NCBI RefSeq assembly: GCF_016894445.1
Contig: NZ_CP056775.1
Location: forward strand, 2,730,001-2,794,000
DNA length: 64,000 bases
Source: Dyadobacter sandarakinus
GTDB lineage: Bacteria > Bacteroidota > Bacteroidia > Cytophagales > Spirosomataceae
Reading direction: 5' to 3'
Below, piece by piece: positions 16,415 through 25,614 of the stretch; within the stretch, counting starts at the first letter, position 1; each line of letters starts with the position of its first letter. A program made the translations under genes and the position numbers. The notes beneath the pieces are model-generated. The model was not told the DNA's origin. It searched no databases and worked only from the letters and a program-made list of their open reading frames with translations.

Positions 16415-17257
16415 ATGGAATCGAGCATAATGGAAAAAGTTGTTGTTCAGCACAACTTCCTGTATGCACAGGGGCATCAGAAAACGCAAAGCAGCGAACA
16501 TTACTTTCCCGACCACGCCCTGGGAATCATGCTTTCAGGCGAATCGTATTACTACTCGAATGAGGGTACATTTATCATGAAAGAAGGCACGATCTGCCTG
16601 ATGCGCCGGAATGAGTTGTTCAAAAAGCTGAAAAAAGCGGGTCCGAATGGTGAGCCGCCTTCCCTGATCAGCCTGTTTCTGGACCAGAAAACTTTACACC
16701 GGTACGCAGCAGAGAATGACATTCCCAGACAAAATGCATACAGGGGAAAGGCCATGACAGATTTGACGGGGGACATGTTTCTGAAAGGATTTTTTGACTC
16801 GCTCCTGCCCTATGTGGATCAGCCCGAAAAACTGAGCGCAAAAATCGCGGAAATCAAAACCCGCGAAGCCATCGAGCTGTTGCTACAAAACGGGGATGCA
16901 TTCCGGAGGCTCTTGTTTGATTTTCAGGAACCGTATAAGATTGATCTGGAAATGTACATGAACCACAATTTCAAGTATAACATTCCACTGTCGTCTTTTG
17001 CCAAACTTGCCGGACGCAGCCTGTCCACATTCAAGCGCGACTTTACAAAGATATTTGAAACAACCCCGGAAAAGTGGCTGCAGCAGAAGCGTCTGGAAGA
17101 GGCGCATTATCTTATTGCAAAAAGGGAAATGCGCCCGTCGGAGGTTTACCTGGAAGTGGGTTTTGAAAACCTCTCGCACTTTTCATTTGCTTTCAAAAAA
17201 ACATTCGGTCTGACACCCAGTGAGCTGACGGAACAAAACAGGGCAATGCGGGGCTGA
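16415..17257 (+). CDS. AraC-family transcriptional regulator
   Basis: A 280-residue regulator with an N-terminal AraC-binding-like domain (about 1-165; VVQHNFLYAQGHQ) and an AraC helix-turn-helix (about 178-275), with LAGRSLSTFKRDFTKIFETT and VGFENLSHFSFAFKKTFGLT as recognition blocks. Two Met starts are possible (16415 and 16430). It begins 5 nt after the SDR stop and is probably co-transcribed; a feedback role on the SDR promoter at 15551 is inference. This is the subfamily that lies next to SDR or aldo/keto reductase genes in many Bacteroidota. Confidence 0.9.
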   Translation: MESSIMEKVVVQHNFLYAQGHQKTQSSEHYFPDHALGIMLSGESYYYSNEGTFIMKEGTICLMRRNELFKKLKKAGPNGEPPSLISLFLDQKTLHRYAAENDIPRQNAYRGKAMTDLTGDMFLKGFFDSLLPYVDQPEKLSAKIAEIKTREAIELLLQNGDAFRRLLFDFQEPYKIDLEMYMNHNFKYNIPLSSFAKLAGRSLSTFKRDFTKIFETTPEKWLQQKRLEEAHYLIAKREMRPSEVYLEVGFENLSHFSFAFKKTFGLTPSELTEQNRAMRG

Positions 17258-17288
17258 CGGCGCGCGGAACTTTGAAAGTGCTGGTAAA

Positions 17289-17708
17289 TTATCTGCTGGC
17301 CCGGATTGATGAAATCATTGTATTCCTGCTTTTTCCCGCGAAGTTCAGATACAGCTTACTTCCATTGATGCTGCCGATGTACAACCCATCCTGGTAAACA
17401 ATGTATTCACCTTCGCCTTTCCGAATATCAAATAAGCCGAGGGGATCTGTGTACGGCGTCCCTCCTGCTGTTCCCTTTCTGAGAATACTGATCTGATACT
17501 CATCCATTTTTGTAATGTCCAATGCTGATGTAATATCCACTTTCCCGTCAGGCGTAAGCACAGGAAAACTGAGCGTTTCGCCCTGCATATTGTGAAGGGT
17601 TGTAATCTGATAAACCCCGGCAATCTCCGGCAGCATTACCTCGTCAGCATCTTTACGGCATGCGAAAAAAGCAGCGAGTATGACGAGAAACAAAGCAGTC
17701 TTTTTCAT
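17289..17708 (-). CDS. Small lipoprotein of unknown function
   Basis: A 139-residue predicted lipoprotein with signal MKKTALFLVILAAFFAC. The remainder (GVYQITTLHNMQGETLSFPV, DKMDEYQISILRKG-like strands, KLYLNFAGKS) suggests a small lipocalin-like beta barrel, but I cannot name a family. The start at 17708 is chosen because it gives a clean lipobox; an upstream Met at 17747 adds 13 residues that break the signal. It converges on the AraC gene to its left. The 298-base gap to its right shows no gene. Confidence 0.65.
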   Translation of the reverse strand: MKKTALFLVILAAFFACRKDADEVMLPEIAGVYQITTLHNMQGETLSFPVLTPDGKVDITSALDITKMDEYQISILRKGTAGGTPYTDPLGLFDIRKGEGEYIVYQDGLYIGSINGSKLYLNFAGKSRNTMISSIRASR

Positions 17709-18006
17709 ACAAAAACAGTTTAGCTGCAAATGAAATACATCATACATTAACAGAATATTAAATCACTGCTGATTTGAATGAGATAAACTACAATTGCTGC
17801 TTTGAAACATACGGACGAAGCAGGTTCTTTTTGTACATCCTATAACATTCCTGCGCGCTGCTGACTTTTTAAATATTTGTTTTCATTTGACCAGCTTGTA
17901 CGTTCAGGCAACAGGATGCTGATCGTTTTAGCAGGTACAGCGTACTGGCATTCCGGGCTTAGTAACACTATTTTTAAAACCAATAATCAACCAATCCAAT
18001 AAGAAG

Positions 18007-18426
18007 ATGGCAAAACAGATATTTATTAATCTGGCTGTAAGTGACCTCAGCCGCTCGGTGGATTTTTACACCCAAATGGGATTCAGTAACAACCCGCAGT
18101 TTTCAGACGATTCGGGAAAGTGTATGATCTGGAGTGAGGAGATTTTCCTGATGATTATGACCCATGAAAAGTTTGCATCCTTCGCGACCAAACCCATTGC
18201 AGATACAAAATCACGCCTTGCCGGCCTTTTCTCGTTGTCATTAAGCAGTCTGGATGAAGTAAATGCAATCAGCGAAGCTGCCATCAGTGCCGGTGGTATA
18301 GAGCCGGTAGGAATAAGGGATTATGGGTTTATGCAGCAACGGACCATCGAGGATTTTGACGGCCATACCTGGGAGCTGTTTTATATGGACATTTCACAAT
18401 TTCCGGGCGGGCAACCAGCAGAGTAA
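18007..18426 (+). CDS. VOC-family (glyoxalase/bleomycin-resistance fold) protein
   Basis: A 139-residue VOC protein: IFINLAVSDLSRSVDFYTQMGF begins the first beta-alpha-beta unit and EPVGIRDYGFMQQRTIEDFDGHTWELFYMD the last, including a C-terminal Glu typical of the metal site. Members close to this sequence are annotated only as glyoxalase-like; the second metal-binding positions are not obvious, so catalytic activity is uncertain. It stands alone, convergent with an AraC-type membrane regulator. Confidence 0.85.
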   Translation: MAKQIFINLAVSDLSRSVDFYTQMGFSNNPQFSDDSGKCMIWSEEIFLMIMTHEKFASFATKPIADTKSRLAGLFSLSLSSLDEVNAISEAAISAGGIEPVGIRDYGFMQQRTIEDFDGHTWELFYMDISQFPGGQPAE

Positions 18427-18455
18427 ACTGGAAATGTAATCATGCGCAATACACA

Positions 18456-19616
18456 TTATTGCGTTTGCTGATGCTGAGCCAAAAATTCACCGGGTGACAG
18501 GTTATCCTGTTTTTTGAAAGCTCTATTGAATGTAGCTTTTGAATTGAAGCCACAATCCAGGGCAATTCCGAGTAAGCTTAAATGTGCATGGGCCGGCATC
18601 AGCACTTGTTTTTTAAACTCCATGATCCGGTAGGCGTTGATGAAGTCATTGAAATTCTTTCCGCTTCCGGCATTGATCAATTGTGAAATCGAGGTGGTAT
18701 TTAATTTCATCCTTCTGGCTAAATCGGCCAGGGATAAATCCGGGTTCAGATAGGGCTTTTCGGCGTCCATCACGTTCAGTAACTGCTCGTGCAGCCTCTT
18801 CTGCTCCGGTGTCAGAACAATGGCTGATTTTGCAGCATCGGCAGCGGGCTGCTCAGGCAAAACAACCGGATCGTCTGAAAAAGCCAGCTGCCGACCGGGC
18901 TGGCGCTGGGCATAACCTGTTATACTTACATAGTAAATCAAAACGACGCCCACTAGGTTGTTCCACCAGTCCTCCCAAAAACTCAGGTTCAGCCATAAGT
19001 CCAGCATCGTTACCATAAAGTCTGCCGATACCAGCAGTGCAAGGGCAATCAGGAAATTACGGAACCAGACAAAACTTACCGGCTCGGTATTCGAAAATTG
19101 ATCCTTGATCCACGACTGATAATGCACATAGAGCTGAAATGACCAATAAAGGTACAATAGGTGCTGACCGGTACCGACTACAAAAAACAGGTCATCAAGA
19201 TGCAGCGGGTTATGGTAGGTATTTTCCCAATAGCGTACGAAAGAAGGGCCTTGTGCAAAAACAATCAGACGGTAGGCAGCATCCACTACAAACAATACAA
19301 TGTGCGACAGATCTTTCCATTCAAACCTGAAAGTAACGTCGAACTGGCTGCGTAAATAAAAGTAGTAAAGCGGCGGAAGCAGGAACGCCAGTGTTCGCGG
19401 GAAAAAATCCAGCTGCTGCCATAATATCTCAATACCCCCAAACCCCAGCATATACACCCAAATATTGAAGCACAATGCAACCAGCACACCTGCCAGCAGC
19501 CTGTCCGAAAGTCGCCCCTCTCTGATGCCGCGAAACCAGAACAGCAGGGCATAAATCCACCCCTGTAAAAAGCCGAACAGAAGAATAGACGAATACGCAT
19601 TGAAGTAAAATGTCAT
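18456..19616 (-). CDS. Membrane-bound AraC-family regulator
   Basis: A 386-residue protein combining about seven N-terminal hydrophobic segments (residues about 8-245) with a C-terminal AraC-type helix-turn-helix (about 280-384: LSLADLARRMKLNTTSISQL, ALDCGFNSKATFNRAFKKQD). This seven-TM-plus-AraC layout is common in Bacteroidota and gives a membrane-tethered regulator. The likely target is the outer-membrane beta-barrel gene just downstream on the same strand or a divergent gene; I see no operator to decide. A 221-base gap separates it from the receptor gene. Confidence 0.88.
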   Translation of the reverse strand: MTFYFNAYSSILLFGFLQGWIYALLFWFRGIREGRLSDRLLAGVLVALCFNIWVYMLGFGGIEILWQQLDFFPRTLAFLLPPLYYFYLRSQFDVTFRFEWKDLSHIVLFVVDAAYRLIVFAQGPSFVRYWENTYHNPLHLDDLFFVVGTGQHLLYLYWSFQLYVHYQSWIKDQFSNTEPVSFVWFRNFLIALALLVSADFMVTMLDLWLNLSFWEDWWNNLVGVVLIYYVSITGYAQRQPGRQLAFSDDPVVLPEQPAADAAKSAIVLTPEQKRLHEQLLNVMDAEKPYLNPDLSLADLARRMKLNTTSISQLINAGSGKNFNDFINAYRIMEFKKQVLMPAHAHLSLLGIALDCGFNSKATFNRAFKKQDNLSPGEFLAQHQQTQ

Positions 19617-19837
19617 CTGATCACAATATTAGTTTAAGCATACAGTCCGATCGGCTGCTACCTGCCCATCAGTAAAGCCGCGCAGCAAGTGAGCCCGAAC
19701 AGAAAAGATGAAAACGGGCAGGATTTCCTGTTGGGTCAGCTACCACCCGGTGAGTAACCTGCTTGTTTTGCTTAGGCTAATGCAGGTTGCGGTACGGATG
19801 ACGACCTATCAAATAGGTTGGACGTCTAGGCATTTCA

Positions 19838-22246
19838 TCACAAATTATCTTTCGTCTTAATACGACTACCCTCTGCATCCGCACGCCGGCCCCGGGCAGC
19901 TTCGGAGTCGCTGCGTCCAAATCGGTAGGCAAAGCGCAGGGTTGCCCGGCGACTCTCCCATTTACGATTGATTGAAAACTGCTGATATCCAAAATCTGCA
20001 GATTGGCGCCACCGCATGGTATTGAACAGGTCATCGATATGGAATGAAAGCTTACCCTTGTTTTTCAAAACTTTCTTTTCCAGGCTCAGGTTTAAGGCAG
20101 CCAGCTTACCAATGCGGTAGACCGTCTGGGTAGTGGGAGCATTACCAAATCCGGAAACCTGCGCAGACCAGCTTTTGGAGATTGTAAAGGAATGCTGCAT
20201 ATATCCTTCCAGCGCAAATGCTTTTTGGTTGAAAGTTTCGGCTTCGGAAAACCTCCCCCGGAAACGGTTCCATGTTGCCCCGGCATACACGTAAATGTTC
20301 CACCATTTAGCCACCTGAAAAGGCGAACTGGCCGACAAACTGAGGGCATTGACCGTCCCTGCATTCGCCACGGTCCGATAAGCCGTCAGCTCCTGCTGCC
20401 GGAAAACATCGGTAGAAAAGCCTTCTGTATGACCATACGACAGCTTTACATTAGTTGCCCATTTGTAGGTGTAGCTGAGCGCTGCGTTATCGGTATAGGC
20501 AGGTTGTAAAAAAGGATTACCGCGCTGGCTGGTGTAGGGATCAACCTGGTAAATAAAAGGGTTCAGATCCTGGTAGTTGGGCCGTCCGATGCGGCGGCCG
20601 TAGGTCATGCCCAGCTGCACGTTTTCAGAAGCCTGATACTGCACGAACCCGGTCGGGAACAAGTTCAGATAGGCGGTATCAGGCCGGCTGATCATGCTTC
20701 CGAGAAGATCCATTGACCGCCCCCTGGAAATGGTCCGCTCAGCCCGAAGCCCGGCCTGCATCGCCCATTTCCCTGCCATATGGTTCAGGGAAGCGTAGGC
20801 TGCACTGACAATTTCGCGGTAGGTGAAGCGGTTGGTTCGGTTTACATCAGGCTGCATCTCCGCTCCGTTAAATGCCAGCAAAGCATTGTCGGTGGCAACA
20901 TCGGTGTGTTTGAAGCCGGTTTCCAGTTTCAGGTGCCTGGATTTCCATTCTTTAACAAGATCAGCCTGAATGGTCCCGATCCTGATTCCGGTATTTGCGT
21001 CAAATCTGACCTGGCGCGTGAACAAAGGCATCCGGTCCGCATTGAAATATTCACTGGCGATAAGACTTGGAGAAACATTGCTGAAACGGGTCAGATCGGC
21101 ACCGACATTCAGTTCCAGGCCAAGTGTATCGGCATACCGGTAGTTCATCACAACATAGATGCGGTTATGATGATTTGGATTGAAAACGTGGTTTACAATG
21201 CTTGAATCCTGATTTCCTTCCTTGTTGACCAGCCGGGTATTCGTATGTGTCCCAAACCGGTTGTAAGCCGTATTCCCCGAAACATTCAGGCTGATCGTTT
21301 GCTTGGGATTCAATGTATAGTCAATCCCGGTTTTATAAACAAGTGCCCGCGTAGCATCTGTATCATAGCCTCTCTGCAGAAATTGCAGGCTATTTGCATT
21401 GCGGTCCAGCAGTACTTTTGTGATCTGATCATTATCACTGGCCGACACATTGCCATAAACGTTGAGCGATTTAGAACGGTAAGTGAGGTCAAGTGCCAGA
21501 TTGGCCCTGTGGTGCGCGCTTTGTCCGTAGCTGCCTGAGATGTTGCCGTTCAGGCCCGCATTTTTATTTCTGCGAAGACGGATGTTGATAATGCCTGCGC
21601 CGCCCTGCGCGTCAAAACGGGAAGATGGATTTGAGATCAGCTCAATATTGTCAATGTTGGCGGCGGGGGTACCGCGCAAAAAATTGGCCAGGTCAGCTGG
21701 TGAAAGATGGGTCGGCTTGCCGTCAATGAACACGTTCACACCTTGTTTGCCCCCCATCCGGATCTGATCATTGGGATCGATCATCACACCGGGTGCCTGC
21801 TGCAAAAGCTCGTAGGCTGTTTTGCTCTGGGCAGTCTGATCGGAGGAGATGTTTAGTACGGCCTTGTCAACAAACTGCTCAACCGCCGGCTTTCTGGCTT
21901 TCACGATTACCGCTTCAAAAGTCTGCTGCAAGGGTAACAGCATCAGCGGCTCCGACTCCCAGTTCTGCCCATGGCTAATCGTAATCAGCGGCCCTGATGT
22001 ACTCTTCATCCCGACTGTTGAAGCCTGAAGGTAATAAGTCCCGGGTTTTAGCTCCGTGAATGCATACCAGCCCGATTCACTGGCGATTGTGGCTTTTACG
22101 AGCGAAGAGTCCGCTGCGCTGATCAGTTTTACAACAGCAAAAGACGCTGCCTGGCTGCTGTCGTCCAGAATACGCCCGGTGATCATTTGCGCATGTAAGG
22201 TAAGTGTTGCAAAAAGCAAAATGAGTGTACTCTTTAAACGTGCCAT
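19838..22246 (-). CDS. Outer-membrane beta-barrel receptor (TonB-dependent-like, carboxypeptidase-regulatory N-domain)
   Basis: An 802-residue outer-membrane protein. After a signal peptide (about 1-19, ending LHAQ), residues 20-105 form a carboxypeptidase-regulatory-like domain (ITGRILDDSSQAASFAVVKL). A plug domain follows (about 115-220: AYELLQQAPGVMIDPNDQIR, GVNVFIDGKPTHLS, NIELISNPSSRFDAQGGAGI), then a barrel with alternating aromatic strands to the C terminus. It matches the 'outer membrane beta-barrel family' proteins rather than SusC, and no SusD partner is adjacent. It probably moves or binds an unidentified ligand. AraC-type regulators lie on both sides. Confidence 0.88.
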   Translation of the reverse strand: MARLKSTLILLFATLTLHAQMITGRILDDSSQAASFAVVKLISAADSSLVKATIASESGWYAFTELKPGTYYLQASTVGMKSTSGPLITISHGQNWESEPLMLLPLQQTFEAVIVKARKPAVEQFVDKAVLNISSDQTAQSKTAYELLQQAPGVMIDPNDQIRMGGKQGVNVFIDGKPTHLSPADLANFLRGTPAANIDNIELISNPSSRFDAQGGAGIINIRLRRNKNAGLNGNISGSYGQSAHHRANLALDLTYRSKSLNVYGNVSASDNDQITKVLLDRNANSLQFLQRGYDTDATRALVYKTGIDYTLNPKQTISLNVSGNTAYNRFGTHTNTRLVNKEGNQDSSIVNHVFNPNHHNRIYVVMNYRYADTLGLELNVGADLTRFSNVSPSLIASEYFNADRMPLFTRQVRFDANTGIRIGTIQADLVKEWKSRHLKLETGFKHTDVATDNALLAFNGAEMQPDVNRTNRFTYREIVSAAYASLNHMAGKWAMQAGLRAERTISRGRSMDLLGSMISRPDTAYLNLFPTGFVQYQASENVQLGMTYGRRIGRPNYQDLNPFIYQVDPYTSQRGNPFLQPAYTDNAALSYTYKWATNVKLSYGHTEGFSTDVFRQQELTAYRTVANAGTVNALSLSASSPFQVAKWWNIYVYAGATWNRFRGRFSEAETFNQKAFALEGYMQHSFTISKSWSAQVSGFGNAPTTQTVYRIGKLAALNLSLEKKVLKNKGKLSFHIDDLFNTMRWRQSADFGYQQFSINRKWESRRATLRFAYRFGRSDSEAARGRRADAEGSRIKTKDNL

Positions 22247-22428
22247 ATCTGAGCCTGGTTATCGTTGGATAATAGCTCAAAAGTGGCAGTCCGGCCCCGC
22301 TGATTCGCCTCGGTAAAGATTTGAGACGGCTCAAATCATCATTTGAGACACTTTGCAGGCAGAAAGTACTGCAAATAAGCAGATGTGGTCACTCTGGCAT
22401 TGAGGATCAAGAAAACGTGTGGGGCAAT

Positions 22429-23340
22429 TTAAAGTAAGCTTGTTCCATGCATCAGCCGGTAGTCATTCGGCGTGACGCCTGCTTTTTGTTTGAATAAACG
22501 GGTAAAATGCTGAGGGTACTTAAAACCGAGTTCATAGGCGATTTCGCTGACCGATTTATTCCGGTCAAACACCCGCTCTTTGGCCAGGTCTATCACTTTG
22601 GACTGAATGTATTCCTGAGCCGATCTGCCGGTTTCTTTCTTCACCAGGTCGCCAAAATAGTTGGGCGACAAATGCAGGGCTTCGGCGCAATAGGTCACGG
22701 AAGGCAAGCCTTCGTTCTGCGGTTTGTCGGATAAAAAATAACCGTTCAATATGTACTCGAAACGTTCCAGGATTCCCTGGTTGGCATTGTCGCGTGTGAT
22801 AAACTGGCGGTCGTAAAAACGGATGCAGTAATTAAGCAGTAACTCGATGTTGGATGCAATCAGTAATTTGCTGTGCTTGTCTATATTCTGATCCAGTTCA
22901 TACTCGATTTTAGAAAGGCAGTCAACCACGATGTTTTTCTCTTTATCCGACAGGTGAAGTGATTCATTTACATTATACGAAAAAAAAGAATAATCCTGGA
23001 TGTGCCTGCCCAATGGTGTACCGTTGATCAGGTCGGGATGAAAAAGCAATGTCCAGCCTTGCGGGATAAAGGCTTCTGCGGCGGGTTCCACACCTAATAC
23101 CTGGCCGGGCGCAACAAATACCAGACTTCCTTCCTGGTAGTCATAATGCTTTCTTCCATAGCGCAGCTGGCTGCTGTGCAGCTCCTTCAGGCTCACCGCA
23201 TATAAACCAAAGTTAAACGACCCGGCGGGTATAGGCTTTGCTTTCGCCAGGTCGATCACCGCAACCAGGGGATGTTTGGTAACTAAGCCCCGCATGGCAT
23301 TGTACTGCGCGACGCTGTCCAGTTTTACGATCTCTTCCAT
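22429..23340 (-). CDS. AraC-family transcriptional regulator, divergent from aldo/keto reductase
   Basis: A 303-residue regulator: N-terminal AraC-binding cupin-like domain (about 25-180; FNFGLYAVSLKEL, GSLVFVAPGQVLGVEP) and C-terminal helix-turn-helix (about 205-300) with LHLSPNYFGDLVKKETGRSA and AYELGFKYPQHFTRLFKQKA. It is divergent from the aldo/keto reductase gene, with 162 bases between them that contain a spaced inverted repeat. In Bacteroidota this regulator subfamily is frequently adjacent to AKR/SDR genes, so direct control is likely but not shown. Confidence 0.9.
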   Translation of the reverse strand: MEEIVKLDSVAQYNAMRGLVTKHPLVAVIDLAKAKPIPAGSFNFGLYAVSLKELHSSQLRYGRKHYDYQEGSLVFVAPGQVLGVEPAAEAFIPQGWTLLFHPDLINGTPLGRHIQDYSFFSYNVNESLHLSDKEKNIVVDCLSKIEYELDQNIDKHSKLLIASNIELLLNYCIRFYDRQFITRDNANQGILERFEYILNGYFLSDKPQNEGLPSVTYCAEALHLSPNYFGDLVKKETGRSAQEYIQSKVIDLAKERVFDRNKSVSEIAYELGFKYPQHFTRLFKQKAGVTPNDYRLMHGTSLL

Positions 23341-23364
23341 GTCTTATCCTTTTACCAAAACAAA

Positions 23365-23435
23365 ATTACAGGTTCTCCCAAGGCATTACCATACCCGTCT
23401 TTCCAATCAGTGATATTGGTAGGAAAACCTGTAAT
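23365..23435. promoter_or_regulatory. Widely spaced 10-bp inverted repeat in the divergent AraC/AKR promoter region
   Basis: ATTACAGGTT at 23365-23374 is the exact reverse complement of AACCTGTAAT at 23426-23435; the arm starts are 61 bp apart, near six helical turns. This would suit two operator half-sites bridged by an AraC-type dimer. Confidence 0.5.
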
Positions 23436-23487
23436 CTGTATACAAAACAGGCCCGCCTTCCTCCTCAATTTTGCAGCAGAAACATAA

Positions 23488-24521
<1,034 letters not shown>

Positions 24522-24551
24522 TCATCTGTTCTTTAATTTTCATCATCAAAA

Positions 24552-24939
24552 ATGAAAACTAGACAATAAGGAAACTTAGGGCTAAAAGTGTCCGAGCTGG
24601 GTTTCTGCTGCATGGGACTAAGCTACGGCCCGGCCACCAATGGAAACGACGCCATCGCACTTATTCGCAAAACTTACGAATCGGGCATTAGTTTTTGACC
24701 CCGTAGAAGCATATGAACAAGCTGTCAATAAACAGCTGGTAGGAAAAGCATTGCACTATGCACGTGATCAGGTAATCATCGCCACCCAGTTCGGCTTCAA
24801 AAACGGCAGGAATACAGAGGGTCTGGATAGTCGCCCGGAGCGCATCCGGCAGGTAGCAGAAAATTCGCTCCGACATCTGGAAATTGATTTTATTGAAAAA
24901 TGCTATCCCGCCAGCATGTCGGGCCTGCAAGTCAGGTAA
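24552..24939 (+). pseudogene. Aldo/keto reductase remnant
   Basis: A decayed second AKR directly after the intact one. Reading from the ATG at 24552 gives MKTRQ then a stop (TAA at 24567), but the same frame continues with AKR residues (GNLGLKVSELGFCCMGLSYG). A frame change near 24690 leads to VGKALHYARDQVIIATQFGF and LDSRPERIRQVAENSLRHLE, which match the intact neighbour's [17 protein letters not shown] and [19 protein letters not shown]. The match ends after IDFIE; the catalytic Tyr/His region and the C-terminal two-thirds are missing. So it has a nonsense codon, at least one frameshift and a 3' deletion. Confidence 0.85.
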
Positions 24940-25009
24940 GCAGGTTGAAGTACGGATATCCCTTCCAACCAAACCGCCTCGATACGCATCCTTTCAGAAA
25001 CATCAAACT

Positions 25010-25426
25010 ATGAAACAATTATTATTATCATTTAGCCTGCTTCTGGTTCTGTTTGCGTGTAAAAAGGACAGCCCGACACCTGAGCCGGAGATTAAGGATA
25101 TTGTTGGAAAATGGAAGGTTACGGCTCATGAACAAAAGGTAAATGGAACCAACAGCTGGGTTCCGGTAAATGGGGCTCCCTACTACCTGGTGATCAGGAA
25201 CGATGGCCTCATACTCGATTTGAATGGCTGCCCGAATTGCGCTCCAAAATCGTACTATGTGAACGGAGTACTCTTTGAAGCTAAACAAAAGGAACCAGTA
25301 AGCTCCCAATGCCCGATTGTTGATTGTATTGGCTGCGCAACATGGGATATTGATCAAACCGGCGATGAGCTCATCGTCACACTTTGTGACCCTACCGGTA
25401 CGAGGACAAAGTATATCCGGGAGTAA
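25010..25426 (+). CDS. Lipocalin-like lipoprotein with extra cysteines
   Basis: A 138-residue lipoprotein (signal MKQLLLSFSLLLVLFAC). The mature part begins IVGKWKVTAHEQKV, typical of small Bacteroidota lipocalin-like proteins, and ends with a strand ELIVTLCDPTGTRTKYI. It contains an unusual set of cysteines (CPNC, then CPIVDCIGC and a last CDP), which could form disulfides or bind a metal. The start at 25010 gives the lipobox; an upstream Met in the same frame lies inside the AKR remnant. Function unknown. Confidence 0.7.
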   Translation: MKQLLLSFSLLLVLFACKKDSPTPEPEIKDIVGKWKVTAHEQKVNGTNSWVPVNGAPYYLVIRNDGLILDLNGCPNCAPKSYYVNGVLFEAKQKEPVSSQCPIVDCIGCATWDIDQTGDELIVTLCDPTGTRTKYIRE

Positions 25427-25550
25427 TTCTGAAGCCGAAAGCGCCCGTTTTCCTTTCTGCCTTCCCCCACCCTGCGGTTCGGAAAATCCTGTGTTATCCT
25501 TTGTCCGGGAATATTTATTGAATCGCAATCGTATTTTCCTGAAGATAAAG

Positions 25551-25578
25551 CAGTATGTAGCCGGGTATAATGTCTAAT
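25551..25578 (+). promoter_or_regulatory. Bipartite T9SS-family upstream element (CAGTATG-N14-GTCTAAT)
   Basis: CAGTATG at 25551-25557 and GTCTAAT at 25572-25578, 14 nt apart, 36 nt before the ATG at 25615. The same two blocks with the same spacing precede five other genes of this exported family in the window. Confidence 0.6.
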
Positions 25579-25614
25579 GACATTCGAAACCATATTTTAC
25601 CTGAACTACTACAT

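Noticed and set aside
19838..22246. SusC-type receptor of a polysaccharide utilisation locus
   Set aside because: No SusD partner or glycoside hydrolases are adjacent, and the barrel sequence fits the other beta-barrel family better.
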